Shown: in pieces, positions 28,201 through 36,500 of the stretch
How positions within the stretch are numbered: the stretch's first letter is position 1
Layout: every line of letters starts with the position of its first letter
Assembly: GCA_947453195.1 (NCBI GenBank)
Contig: CANGFO010000002.1
Location: forward strand, 62,001-126,000
DNA length: 64,000 nt
Direction: 5' to 3'
DNA from: Flavobacteriaceae bacterium
Lineage (GTDB): Bacteria; Bacteroidota; Bacteroidia; Flavobacteriales; Flavobacteriaceae
Notes under the pieces: model-generated
What the model saw: only the letters and a program-made list of their open reading frames with translations
What the model was told of the DNA's origin: nothing
Databases searched by the model: none
Position numbers and translations under genes: made by a program

Positions 28201-29265
28201 AGGTAAACTAAAATGTAAATTTCCATTAGTTCCATCAAAAACTTTAGTATATAAATTATTATTTGCAACAACATCTATTTTCCCATCACCATCAAAATCT
28301 CCAGATAATTGATTGTTGTTATTTATACTATAGCTATCTGTATATAATGTTGTAATTTCATTAACGGTATCAGCGGTATAATTATAATTAAAATCAATAG
28401 GGTTAGCGCTTTCTCCATTTCCATTTTTTTCGGTTATCCTTACAACTCTCTGATACCCAAGTTGAGAATCCGGTTGGTGTTGTAGAGCATATTCTTTAAA
28501 TAAAGAATTATTAGTGTATACTTTAATATTATTTAGTAATTCAACTTTTTCAATTATTAGTCCTTTTAAATATCCTTTTTCTGTTCGAGCAGCAGTTGTA
28601 TAATTAAATTTTATAAAGTTTAATGGTGTTGTATTACTGTTTAGATTAGCGCTAAATTGAATTGTATCAATACATAAACTTTTATTAAATGGTTTAGTAT
28701 AGTTATACAATATAAAGTTTCCTTCAGCATCTTCAAATCTTGTAATATAATAAGCTGATAAATCAGTTGCATTCATGCCGCCATAATTTCCGTACCAAGA
28801 ACGTGATCCATCAGGAGTAGTTACAATAAAATAAATAGCACTTCCTGCACCCTTTAATTCTATTTTAGTATTGCTCTGAACTTCAGTTTCGTAAATAGAG
28901 CCATCCGCCCAGTATGTTCCTGACTTAATTAATAGCCTTTGCCCATCTAAAGCTAGCTTATCGTTATCATCAAAATCGACCCCATCTTTAAATCCGTCAA
29001 TATCTTGACGAGTAGCTATACGACTTATATAGGAAATATTATTAATGTTCCAGCCTTGCCCCGCAATCCCTCCGTTTTGCCCACTAGCATATACTAAGTT
29101 TATAGTTGGACCAACACTACTAATACTTGGAGGTAAAGCAATTGGTAGAGTAAAGGTAGCTTGTCCTGAATTAGAAATTTCTAATTTTCCTTGAGTATCA
29201 TGATAACTTTGAGAGCAAACTAAATTAGTAATTAATACTAGTAATATAGAAATTTGTATTTTCAC
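22228..29265 (-). CDS. Rhs/YD-repeat polymorphic toxin with papain-like tip
   Basis: A 2345-residue secreted protein. Signal peptide MKIQISILLVLITNLVCSQ; SpvB/TcdB-like N-terminal region (GQATFTLPIALPPSISSVGP); five FG-GAP/VCBS-like motifs between about 325 and 690 (GDFDGDGKIDV, GDYNGDGKPDI and others); many YD repeats about 1090-2000; the Rhs core end RLYNPTLHRFLEADTYLQDP and YNRYGYCVNNPLKYTDVTG near 2000. A Gly/Ala-rich hydrophobic region (about 2015-2177) follows, as used for toxin release. The variable tip (2178-2345) has GHDSLAF (His2199), YVSKDGT and NSCTDVLSAGL (Cys2292), a His/Cys pattern suggesting a papain-like (NlpC/P60-like) amidase or peptidase. No T9SS sorting domain is present. 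Probably used against competing bacteria. Confidence 0.88.
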   Translation of the reverse strand: MKIQISILLVLITNLVCSQSYHDTQGKLEISNSGQATFTLPIALPPSISSVGPTINLVYASGQNGGIAGQGWNINNISYISRIATRQDIDGFKDGVDFDDNDKLALDGQRLLIKSGTYWADGSIYETEVQSNTKIELKGAGSAIYFIVTTPDGSRSWYGNYGGMNATDLSAYYITRFEDAEGNFILYNYTKPFNKSLCIDTIQFSANLNSNTTPLNFIKFNYTTAARTEKGYLKGLIIEKVELLNNIKVYTNNSLFKEYALQHQPDSQLGYQRVVRITEKNGNGESANPIDFNYNYTADTVNEITTLYTDSYSINNNNQLSGDFDGDGKIDVVANNNLYTKVFDGTNGNLHFSLPNLNYSTTLNYTNNKLLSISTLKNNKLNQQQSILSINTLNTALTEFKVYDYNNNGVQNLFTKTINLNTSVTQNIINQTGSVYGIQCLNWLNANVNTYANNNKQFPSYFDGDYNGDGITEVLISKPSNNLTITNGNNNIITNQPFDPNYCNFTVTRGQNTFFLLDMNPNTGVTLGSLGYIEITDNYNCLNNVKLVADFNGDGKTDLLSILPNGNYVVCDIFQTQNFGYTRLLGNGVFNNYSINKLLLLGDYNGDGKPDIMIPNGNGQTTGDSTWHVYNSNPNPNGGMFFDKNSYGITDYVLRTGDDSHAYYALDVNKDGKTDLVEVLAGVYDVGGFFDSNNRNSRWSISTYINNIGNTATGTTSFLYSYHSPNNHDSDDNSMPIPFVADVKYRGLSNEMLVLRDHGQGSFARTITYIDFTKDISNEVLLNKVIQSNGAIVDEILYNPMQSSTFNNGYGLPSDVYSSNNSLNYPFVELKQIPSNKLVSQVKNTSAIGIKYQDYKYNGYSIQLNGIGSLGFLKTARCAWYTNQTDKKIWTVNETDPLLRGATKYTYTTQPSTIDFSFPNDLSFGLMSKSENSFTVSAPNIFPYNILLNNQKSTDYISGIIKEKIYNLYDSNNLPTNITSNNYLGTTLQSATIEVKVYDPPSFGVGSNYYIGRPHSITTTTTAYGNTKKSSQTISYLDGNISEIDKNVYQPDGVTLDPVTMVEKMTYYSNGLLKEKEVSATGTTPGINDVSPRKTSYTYDTTNRFVSTITDPEGLVSANLSFHPLYGMVLISKNPFNQTTTNVYDNWGKRTSVTDNSLGLTTNYAYVRVGTVFSTTITNTNSSGFSDGSISILEQDILGREIRKGSKNLNGIMTYVNTEYDVNGRKYRTSEPYFAGALPTQWTVYSYDDYSRPITITSFTGKVVTNTYNGLTITTVDSVMSKSKTIDANGQVVSTTDSPGGTINYKYDANYNPLELNYDGIKTITTYDNWGRKNYYNETSEGTFTYTYDAYGELKTEDAPKGITTYSYDTLSGRMLSKSVVGKTAADGTNITSTYNYNSTTKLLDTTSVLNPNDGNSLFAYTYDTQRRLTNSVETQNLLPSGTAVFSKQITFDNFSRITTETCTAAAFSKTSTKTIQHVYSPNNGAEIQLKDNTTAANLWQAYTVDARNNILTASLGNGISITNTFDQYGYANQFQHKFGTTDLMILKTTFEPILGNLSSRYNSMFDITEKFFYDSLDRLTSWDASAETLLLLTFNSTTDGFTFTSTTSNNTGSVSNATGSLKVILKNGYASNPLQNIMTATGNKLRIKADISNKTGTGGVLVDAIMVETDPNNPTNSNEVNFGQIENGIFDAEYTATDFVTNPKLTLKFIVNSNSPYGSNGGGLVTPYSTFNVDNLRIDNVSTLSQNYDDRGRITDNRIGNYNYNNTNKPYQNTSIGTVGVPKTSMALSQSITYNAFKSPIQISNTGFKSISFGYNINEQRSAMYYGSIATDKLARPNRRYYSADGSMEVNAIFTAGNTTTPITVEFITYIGGSAYTAPVVLKSDGNSYNYFYLHRDYQSSILAITNSLGVVVEKRLFDPWGAIAKIQDGIGNLLPQLTFFDRGYTGHEHLQSVNLINMNARLYNPTLHRFLEADTYLQDPYNTQNYNRYGYCVNNPLKYTDVTGNLFNIATLAGCIPIVGSIFSSLLMHQNIDVDRVVEDIVITGISASVTFGIGTACATIANFYTRMAVSALAHGVFQGGMTAANGGKFWAGFAAGAVSSIAASFWQGGSSYNSDGNEFAGSGMKGIGASTGAVGTIAFGTIMGGAASSLADGNFWQGALTGLMVSGFNHVMHGGFAKKYDVTSLHDYEAANGAGHDSLAFENEDGTQHYVSKDGTEGGQNGGVFGKSTYTIGDFKSIDAINDNYSANHEGKRYDITGVYRATRAQISRGITAAETIAKSYYCLVGNSCTDVLSAGLSAMYNNSFTSTFLRFGLKNPIPNVNFFVQPVLYNSHFTTYNLLIK

Positions 29266-29267
29266 AA

Positions 29268-29699
29268 CTATTCTTGTTTAATTATTTTGAATGATTTTTG
29301 ATCGCCATTGGTATATAAAAACTCAACAAAATAAATTCCTTGAGGATAGTCTTGAAAAGGTAATGTGTAATTATTTGTATTGCTAAGTTCTTTGTACTCT
29401 TCTAGCAATTCACCTACTGTATTAAATACAAAAATGCTTTTAAGACTATTATTGTCAATTGTTTGCCATTCCATATATAATTCACTTTTTACAGGATTTG
29501 GAAAGTATTTAACATCTTCATAAATAGGGTTATTTACCAAAGTGGTAGTGGTAGAGGCTGTCTTGCCAGTAGATTCTAAAATAATTTGGACATATATCGC
29601 AGTTTGGTTTCCTGCAATATCATAGCTAAAGGTTGTAAGTTGTCCAAAGGAAAATTGTCCAAGAACAAAAAAGAGAATTATTATAATGTTTTTTTTCAT
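29268..29699 (-). CDS. Mini T9SS protein upstream of the Rhs gene
   Basis: The ATG at 29699 gives MKKNIIIILFFVLGQFSFGQ, a signal peptide; the TTG 15 bases upstream is rejected. The mature 123 residues have one YD-like stretch FSYDIAGNQTAIYV directly after cleavage, then a Thr-rich linker and a T9SS type A sorting domain (YFPNPVKSELYMEW to SFKIIKQE). It ends 2 bases before the Rhs start. A sorting domain alone with hardly any passenger is odd. It could be a remnant whose passenger was lost, or a partner that brings the Rhs protein to the T9SS. Context only. Confidence 0.75.
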   Translation of the reverse strand: MKKNIIIILFFVLGQFSFGQLTTFSYDIAGNQTAIYVQIILESTGKTASTTTTLVNNPIYEDVKYFPNPVKSELYMEWQTIDNNSLKSIFVFNTVGELLEEYKELSNTNNYTLPFQDYPQGIYFVEFLYTNGDQKSFKIIKQE

Positions 29700-29832
29700 A
29701 GTAAATGTTTTCAATTAAAATTTGGGAAAAAGTTATATAGTAAACTTTAGTTATTTTTTTAGCAATTTGTCTGATTTTAATTAATACCGCTTTATAGAAT
29801 TAAATAAAGCAAACTCATAAGCTTTGATTTCG

Positions 29833-29893
29833 CAATAATAAAAATTATTATATATTCTTTATTACGGTTTTTAGGTGTTTTTATTACGGTTTT
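29833..29893 (-). promoter_or_regulatory. TTACGG-box promoter of the Rhs operon (site 3)
   Basis: TTACGGTTTT at 29862 and 29884, 22 bp apart. On the minus strand, 21 bases after the proximal ACCGTAA comes TATTATTG (29840-29833), a -7-like box. The leader to the ATG at 29699 would be about 125 bases. The remainder of the 485-base gap up to 30183 (29894-30183) holds no gene I can support. Confidence 0.65.
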
Positions 29894-30183
29894 TGGGAGT
29901 GTGCTTTAAAATCCCATAATTGTAATCGAGTAACTTAGCAATCATATAGTGCTTTGTCTATTGAAGCTTTTAGTGTTATTATCATGCCTTCGTTTAGTGT
30001 TGAAGGATGTTTAATTTACATAACTTCTAAATTTATTGTTCTTAAATAATAACTATAATGATAATATTTGTAGTTTAATTTTATATGGGTATGAGCTTGA
30101 AGCTTGAAATAACAATGTGGTGCGTTAACTCAGCCATTTTATTAAGACAACTCAAATGGATTTGGTGCGGAGTAGAAATATTG

Positions 30184-31356
30184 TTAACTCGAATGTATTT
30201 TTAGTTTTACAAAAGCTCTCATCATTGGATTTTTAAAACAATATCTTGTACTCATTCCTTTTCCAAGTTTTGTCAAAATATCTCCTCTATCTTCTGTTGT
30301 AAGTTTGTTTAAATTATAATTTAAATCTTTGTTTTTTATTGCTTTACTAGTTATTGCATTGTATTGACTAACAACATCAGTAATTGTAAAAGCATTAAAT
30401 TCATCTAAGCTACAATTTGCACATGCATAAATTAAATCTTTCCATTTATTACTGCTGTTTGATGTCAGGATTGCTTTTCTAAATGAAATTCTGAGCTGTT
30501 CTGAGGTGTTTTCAATTCCTTCTCTTATGGCAATTGTTAAATAAGCCTCTGAAAAATTATCCTTTTTGTTTTTAATCAACTCTTTTGCTCCGTATTTACA
30601 AAGCAGATGAATATAATGAGGAAATCCTGAAGAAAATTCTAATATTTTATCAATAATTTTTTTATCAATTTTAATTTCAAGTTTTTCAAGACCATTTATT
30701 ATTATTTGTTCTCCTTCCTCTGGTCTCATTCGAGGCATTTTAACTTGCTTAAGACATCTTTCTAATGATTGATGATTGCCAATTAAATTTTCAATACTAT
30801 CAGCTATACCAATTAAAACTACTGTTGTATTAACATTATTGTCAGATAGAGATTTTATTAAATCAGCAAATGATGATCTAGTCTTTTCATTTTTTATATT
30901 ATCAAATTCATCAAAAATAAATAATGACTTAAAGTTCCCAAATGAATTAATTATATTGACTAATTGATTCGCTCTTAAATTTGAAATTCCTGCAATTTGC
31001 CCTTTTAGATTTACAATTTCAGATACTTGATCTGCATTGAATCCAAGTCCGTTTGTAGTTTTAGCAAATTGTATACTTTCAAATGCACGTTCCCATAAAG
31101 ACTTAAATGTATCTTGTCTGTCGCAAGTAATTTTTACAGGATATAAATTAGTGTATGATTTAGACATAATATTAGCTAATGATGTCTTTCCAACCCCTCT
31201 TTCACCATACAATATTGCATGCTGACCATTTTCATTAATAGCATCTGCAATTTTTTCTAGTTGATTAAGTCTTCCAAAAAAGAAATCTATTTCTTGGATA
31301 GGAGATATTGGTGAAAAAACTTGACTTAATATTATTTGTTTTTGTTCTTGTGTCAT
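30184..31356 (-). CDS. AAA ATPase (Orc1/STAND-like)
   Basis: Starting at ATG 31356 (MTQEQKQIILSQVFSP) gives 390 residues; an ATG at 31383 would add nine basic residues. Walker A GERGVGKT near 50-57, Walker B LFIFDEFDN near 145, sensor-1-like VVLIGIAD near 180, then a possible arginine finger (LERCLKQVKMPRMRPEE). The last 100 residues look like a winged helix. This is the AAA_16/Orc1-like architecture used by stand-alone regulatory or defence ATPases. No partner nuclease or protease is adjacent except a small upstream gene. Function unresolved. Confidence 0.75.
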   Translation of the reverse strand: MTQEQKQIILSQVFSPISPIQEIDFFFGRLNQLEKIADAINENGQHAILYGERGVGKTSLANIMSKSYTNLYPVKITCDRQDTFKSLWERAFESIQFAKTTNGLGFNADQVSEIVNLKGQIAGISNLRANQLVNIINSFGNFKSLFIFDEFDNIKNEKTRSSFADLIKSLSDNNVNTTVVLIGIADSIENLIGNHQSLERCLKQVKMPRMRPEEGEQIIINGLEKLEIKIDKKIIDKILEFSSGFPHYIHLLCKYGAKELIKNKKDNFSEAYLTIAIREGIENTSEQLRISFRKAILTSNSSNKWKDLIYACANCSLDEFNAFTITDVVSQYNAITSKAIKNKDLNYNLNKLTTEDRGDILTKLGKGMSTRYCFKNPMMRAFVKLKIHSS

Positions 31357-31475
31357 AAATATATTCTTAATTTTGCTTCTCATTATTTCTCATAGTATTT
31401 TGCTGCTTTTTTGCATGATAAATGGATAGTAAATTAATTATCAAATTTCATGAGGCTTTGCAGAGCTATACTCTT

Positions 31476-31727
31476 TTATAGTTTTGAAACAACACATTCA
31501 ACAAATTCTTTTCTAGGTCTTGGTGATGGAACTGTTTTGCAACAACTTGTTATAGCATTTAAAATTTGTGTTTCGTTATGATAAGGATAGTGTTTCTTAA
31601 TGTATCTTATTAAATAATCTATTTCCCATTTTTCATCACAAGCAAAATATCTTCTATCTCTATGATCTATAATTTTTTTGTTATCGTATTCACTCCAGTT
31701 TTCATTTAAGATTCTTAGTGCTGACAT
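31476..31727 (-). CDS. Small hypothetical protein
   Basis: An 83-residue soluble protein (MSALRILNENWSEYDNKK at the start) with charged N-terminal half and the motif YFACDEKWEIDYLIRYIKKHY, then a CCKTVPSPRPRKEF stretch. No signal peptide. It resembles small helical proteins found next to ATPases in accessory regions but no family was recognised. It lies 90-120 bases upstream of the AAA ATPase gene on the same strand. Confidence 0.5.
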   Translation of the reverse strand: MSALRILNENWSEYDNKKIIDHRDRRYFACDEKWEIDYLIRYIKKHYPYHNETQILNAITSCCKTVPSPRPRKEFVECVVSKL

Positions 31728-31782
31728 GTTTTTATAATTTATTTAGATTACTCTTTATTACAGTTTTGAATTTCCTGTTTTA

Positions 31783-31956
31783 TTATTTACATACTCCACA
31801 AGTTCCGCCATTTTTAGCGCAATACTTGCAGTATTTGCAATTTTTGCAAGCGTTGCAGTCTTTTGAACCGTTGCATTTTCTGCCAGCTGTGTAGTAGGTT
31901 GTAGCTCCTATTGTTGTAAGAATTAAAATTGCTGTGATTAGGATTGATTTTTTCAT
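31783..31956 (-). CDS. Small secreted cysteine-rich peptide
   Basis: ATG at 31956 opens a 57-residue protein: signal peptide or anchor MKKSILITAILILTTIGATT, then a Cys-rich mature part with cysteines spaced as CNGSKDCNACKNCKYCKYC and ending GGTCGVCK (eight Cys in about 30 residues). The spacing suggests disulphides or a metal site, and gives an extracellular peptide. It has its own TTACGG-type promoter about 30 bases upstream (site 4), so it is likely to be expressed in its own right. No family assignment is possible from sequence alone. Confidence 0.7.
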   Translation of the reverse strand: MKKSILITAILILTTIGATTYYTAGRKCNGSKDCNACKNCKYCKYCAKNGGTCGVCK

Positions 31957-31985
31957 TTATATTGTAAATTTAATTTTTGATTTTA

Positions 31986-32046
31986 CAATTTCAAACAATA
32001 TGTAAAGAACTATTTTACGGTATTTTATTGTTTTTACTACGGTTTA
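31986..32046 (-). promoter_or_regulatory. TTACGG-box promoter of the Cys-rich peptide (site 4)
   Basis: TTACGGTATT at 32015 and CTACGGTTTA at 32037, 22 bp apart. On the minus strand TGAAATTG (31993-31986) starts 21 bases after the proximal ACCGTAA, the same position as at sites 3 and 6. The leader to the ATG at 31956 is about 25 bases. Confidence 0.6.
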
Positions 32047-32772
32047 ATATAGAATAATTTAATTCAGTTTCATCTTTCATTTTGAGAGTAATTGGAGGCT
32101 GTCTATGCAGCAACTCTGATCTATGAAAGTAAAAAAAACACTGCGCAAAGTCGGTAAACGTATATTTCGTCTGTTTACTTTGCTTGAGTATACAGTTTTT
32201 ATAGTAACTCTTTGAAGAGAGGGTTTTTCTTTAGGCTTATTCTAGAAGGTGATGTACTGCATCTAGAAGCCCATACAAGGGGGTTAATCAAGCATCTTTA
32301 CAATAAATACTAACGAATTTCTATAAGTTTATTTTTTTGGAACTTTTTTTTGAAATATTTTAAAAATGAGTGTAAATATTAATGTCTCAAAGTGACACAA
32401 TTAGGTATTGAGTTGAGAAACATGATGGCTATTTGTTTAAACCATCGTAGGGATGATGGGCAAATAGGGCTATTTACATGGGTAAGGTAGGTAACGTCTA
32501 ATTACCGTTATCGTGGATTTTGATACTAAAAAAGCCCAAACAAGTAAGGCGGGGGGTATCGCTGTTCCTGTCGGGGCTATTTGAGACATAATAGCATTTA
32601 CGTGTGAATGGATGTAAAAACAGCAACTAAAATGTGTCTTCTAGCTAGTGCTTTTCCATAATTTATGTCTATCACTCTGGTACTGAGTGCTTATATTTTT
32701 TTGTTTTTACTACTTCGATTTTTAATATAAAAGTTGTATTTTTATAAAATGAGGTACTAAGAATTCCATCAC
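32047..32772. other. Gene-poor region with short frames only
   Basis: I see no recognisable gene in these 726 bases. A 30-codon plus-strand frame starts at 32123 (MKVKKTLRKVGKRIFRLFT, basic and amphipathic), and a 39-codon minus-strand frame begins at 32590 (MSQIAPTGTAIPPALL). The stretch 32440-32600 is clearly more GC-rich than its surroundings and has lost any long frame, so it may be remains of a transferred gene. At 32671-32690 a short CACTC/GAGTG inverted repeat is present. A site-5 motif lies at its right-hand edge. Confidence 0.4.
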
Positions 32773-32804
32773 TTTCGGTTTTTTGATGTTTTTATTACGG
32801 TTTT
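32773..32804 (-). promoter_or_regulatory. Degenerate TTACGG-box pair (site 5)
   Basis: TTTCGGTTTT at 32773 and TTACGGTTTT at 32795, 22 bp apart. The promoter-proximal copy is mutated and no -7 box is found at the expected distance on the minus strand. It faces the gene-poor region, so it looks like a fossil or the promoter of an unannotated RNA. Confidence 0.45.
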
Positions 32805-32830
32805 TTAAATAATTTGTTTTAAATCTATTT

Positions 32831-33493
32831 TTATTTGTTCAAAATTATTTTTTTAACACTACTTTCAAATTCATTACTAATTTTTAAATAATAAAGACCA
32901 TTTTCTAAATAACTAATATTAATATTATTTTCGTTAACTGAATCAATTACTTTAATAATTCTACCCGAATTATCATATATCGAAATAGATTTACCTTCTA
33001 AATTATTATTGAAAATCAGCAAGCCATTACTTGGATTTGAATTAATTAAAAGAATATTATTGTCAAAATACTTTTCTTCATTAAATAAATAGGAAACAGG
33101 AGTTGTTAGTGGCATTGAAAAAATTACAGTTGCCGTATCTTGTAACATTGAATAATCACAAGATACTGGATCATAGGTTTCATAAACTTTAACATTTAAT
33201 GAATAATTATTAAGATTAGGAATGCTATTTATTGTGAAATTATTTTGCAATTGGAGCGCTACAGTTGCAGCTTCAACTATGTAACATACTTTTAAAGTTA
33301 TTATATTATTATTTATAGTATAGGTACTCGATAAAAAAGATGCTCCTATAGTAGTATCTACTTTTAATTGAACTGAAATATCATTTGAATTTATTTCAGT
33401 TACTGTAAAATTATTAATATGTAAGTCTAGTAATTTAGCATTACTAACAAAAGAACAACAAAAAAGCAATGCAATTAATATTATTTTTTTCAT
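32831..33493 (-). CDS. Small T9SS-secreted protein
   Basis: A 220-residue exported protein: signal peptide MKKIILIALLFCCSFVSNA, a beta-rich passenger of about 120 residues (SVQLKVDTTIGASFLSSTY), and a T9SS type A sorting domain from about 145 (INSNPSNGLLIFNNNLEGK to VKKIILNK). The passenger belongs to no family I recognise. It starts 8 bases after the subtilase stop, so the two are an operon under site 6. It may be a partner or a substrate-binding protein of the protease. Confidence 0.75.
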   Translation of the reverse strand: MKKIILIALLFCCSFVSNAKLLDLHINNFTVTEINSNDISVQLKVDTTIGASFLSSTYTINNNIITLKVCYIVEAATVALQLQNNFTINSIPNLNNYSLNVKVYETYDPVSCDYSMLQDTATVIFSMPLTTPVSYLFNEEKYFDNNILLINSNPSNGLLIFNNNLEGKSISIYDNSGRIIKVIDSVNENNINISYLENGLYYLKISNEFESSVKKIILNK

Positions 33494-33501
33494 GATATAT
33501 T

Positions 33502-36500
33502 TTATTGTTTGATAAAAGTTTTTGCATCAACAATTTGACCGTCGCAAACAAGAGCTACAGTATAAAAACCGTTTATATAATTTTCTAAATTAATATTTAT
33601 TTCTGAGGTATTAAGATCTAAAATATAATTGTTTGAAGTATCAAATATTCCACAATCACTTAAAATCATTAAATATGCTGAATTTACTTCATTTAAATTA
33701 TACTTTATATTAATTAAGTTTGAAGCCGGATTTGGAGAAATTACGGATAGCGAACTCGGTTTTAATTTTATTTCTACTTCGGTATAATCTTTAAAACCAT
33801 CTGCAGTTGCAATAACTTCAAGTTTATATTTTTGTGAAACACATGAAGATATACTTAAATCTTTACCAGAAAAAATTAAATTACCATAATTATCATACCA
33901 ATTATAAATTGCGGGTTCACTAATTTGTAAAGCACTTATTGTGATTGGTTCATTTTTATTAATTTCTTTATCTCCACCTGCGTAAGCATTAAAAAGTGGA
34001 CGGTCTTGTTTTTTTATAATAAATGTTTCTCCACCAATAATTTCATCAGTTTCAGAATCTTTTTGAATTACATGATAAACATAATTTGATTTATCAGTAA
34101 TTTCTTTTATTAAGAAATTAAAAGTCAAGCTTAAAGTCCCTATTTCATTTGGATAAAATGAAAGATTATCCAAAATTACATTATTACCTTTTATAATTTT
34201 TTTCTTTTCATCCAAGGTAGCTTCCATTATTTGTGCAGCTTTTCCACCCCGATCCCAAGCGTTAAATAAAACTTGATCCATCTTTAAGCTTACTTCAGCT
34301 TCATCAAATATAGGCTTTCCTGTTTCTAACTCTTCTTTTATTAATTCTAAGTAAAATGTATGAGGTTGATTAAATGGATTACCAACAGCAATGACTCCAC
34401 TATTATTATTCCCTGATGAATCTACTGATAAAGGTAACATTGTATTTACGACTGTTACATTTTTCCAAGCTATATTATTATTATTTTTGACATTAAAATA
34501 TAAATTGGGAGTTTCTGCTATATACATTGGGTCTAATGGAGCTTCTATTCTTGCTAATAAACAAAAATGCCATGGTTCAGGGTTAATTGTAGTATATTGA
34601 TTTGGGTCGGGCACAATCCAAGGAAATTTTAATATTATTTCTTCTCCAGGCGCTATAATTGGTATTGGAACTTCACCTATAAAATCTCCTCTTTTTTGCC
34701 CTGTAATAAATGTACTTCCATTCCAACTATTATCCCAATCTAATGAAGTAGATGCTTTAGCCCAATATAATTTAAGTTTTTCATCACCAATAGATGATAC
34801 ACAACTTTTATTTGCAACTTTTACATAAATATAGTTAATACTTCCTTCCGTATTAATGTTAGGGTTTTGGTGTTCGTATAAATTGTCGTCATAATTTCTT
34901 ATCCATATATCAGAACTATTCCAAATGTGTGATGTAATAGTATTAGGTTGTAATCCAATGTCATCATTTCCATCTTTAACAATTAAGTCTAAAGAATTAG
35001 AATACATTTGTTGAGCCATTTGAACAGCAGCATGGGCATCAATTAATCCATAGCCTAACTCATAAGACCAAGTACCATTTGGTCTGCCTGCGACATTTTC
35101 ATATACATAACTGCCTATTTTTTGAGCAGTTTGTTCAATAATATTTTTTACTTGAGTATAACTTAGACATGGATTAACAGACAAAATTAAAGCTGCAACA
35201 CCTGCTACATGAGGACATGCTGCTGAAGTGCCAGAAAAGTTAAGTGTATAGTTGTCAATAGAATATCCATCTATTCCAGTTAAATCTGTTGTATTTATTG
35301 AAACACCTGGAGCAACTACATCAAGTCTTTCTCCATAATTACTTCCCCAATAGTCGGAATCACAAGTAAAAGGACTTTTTCGTTCCCCGCACTGTGTTAT
35401 TGCCCCTACTGCAATAACATTTCTATTGTTTCTTGCTGGGAAACATACAATAGGATGGTCATCATTACCAGATGAAAATACTATTATTGTACCTTTGCCA
35501 TTTCTTCCATAGACTTGAGCATTTTGTATTGCATCATCAATAAATTGATATTGTATAGAATTTTTCCAAGAGTTGCTTATTACATCAGCTCCATTTTGCC
35601 ATGCCCAATTTATACCATTTGCCCTTTTAATTGTACTGTCAGGAGATAAATTCATAGAATTGCTTATATCTATTATTTTTGATTTTGGACTTACTCCAAC
35701 AATTCCGATATTATTATCTTTTGTAGAACCAATTATTCCTGCACAAGCCGTTCCATGTTTTCCATATAGTTGACTTGGACTAGTATTTGTTACAGTATCA
35801 AAACTTAAGGGCGAAATACTATTTGATAAATCTTCATGATTCTTATCAATTCCTGAATCAATAACTGCTATGTTAATTCCAAAACCTTGGGTTAAATTCC
35901 ACGCATTATTTATTTTAATATCTATTCCATTTGTGCCATTGTACTGTCCAGTATTATTTAAGCCCCATTGATTTGAGTATAACGGGTCGTTAGTCTGTGT
36001 GTCCTCTGAAAGAAAATCAGGTACTGAAGATTCGAAATTACCTGTTTCAAAAAAAAGATTTGCTATTTCTAATGTGTTTCCTGTGCTATTTTTTGTTAAT
36101 CTTAAAGTATACCACAAAGGCATAAAATTATTTTGTTCGATAATTTGTACATTATTTAAAACTGCTAAATTTTGCAGGATATCTATATTTGAAGCATTTT
36201 TAAGTTTAACATAAAAAAAGTCAGACATTCCAACTTTTACACCTTCATTAGTAATAAAATTAGGTAAGACATTTTTTACATCTGGATTTCGATTTAATTC
36301 ACTAATTTTTTGAAAATAATCATATTCGGAGAATGTTGTTTGGAATTCTAATTTAGAAAAACTCTGTGATTGGCTAATGTAATTATCTGTTTCTGTGTTA
36401 AATCCAGATATAGTTGATTTTTGAAATCCATCATAAATTGAAATATTTAGATTGTTTTTATCTAATGTCAGATAATTTTTATTACCATTATAATAGTAAT

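Noticed and set aside
32474..32590. 39-codon minus-strand frame MSQIAPTGTAIPPALL
   Set aside because: Too short, no start signals, no known family; it may be part of decayed DNA.
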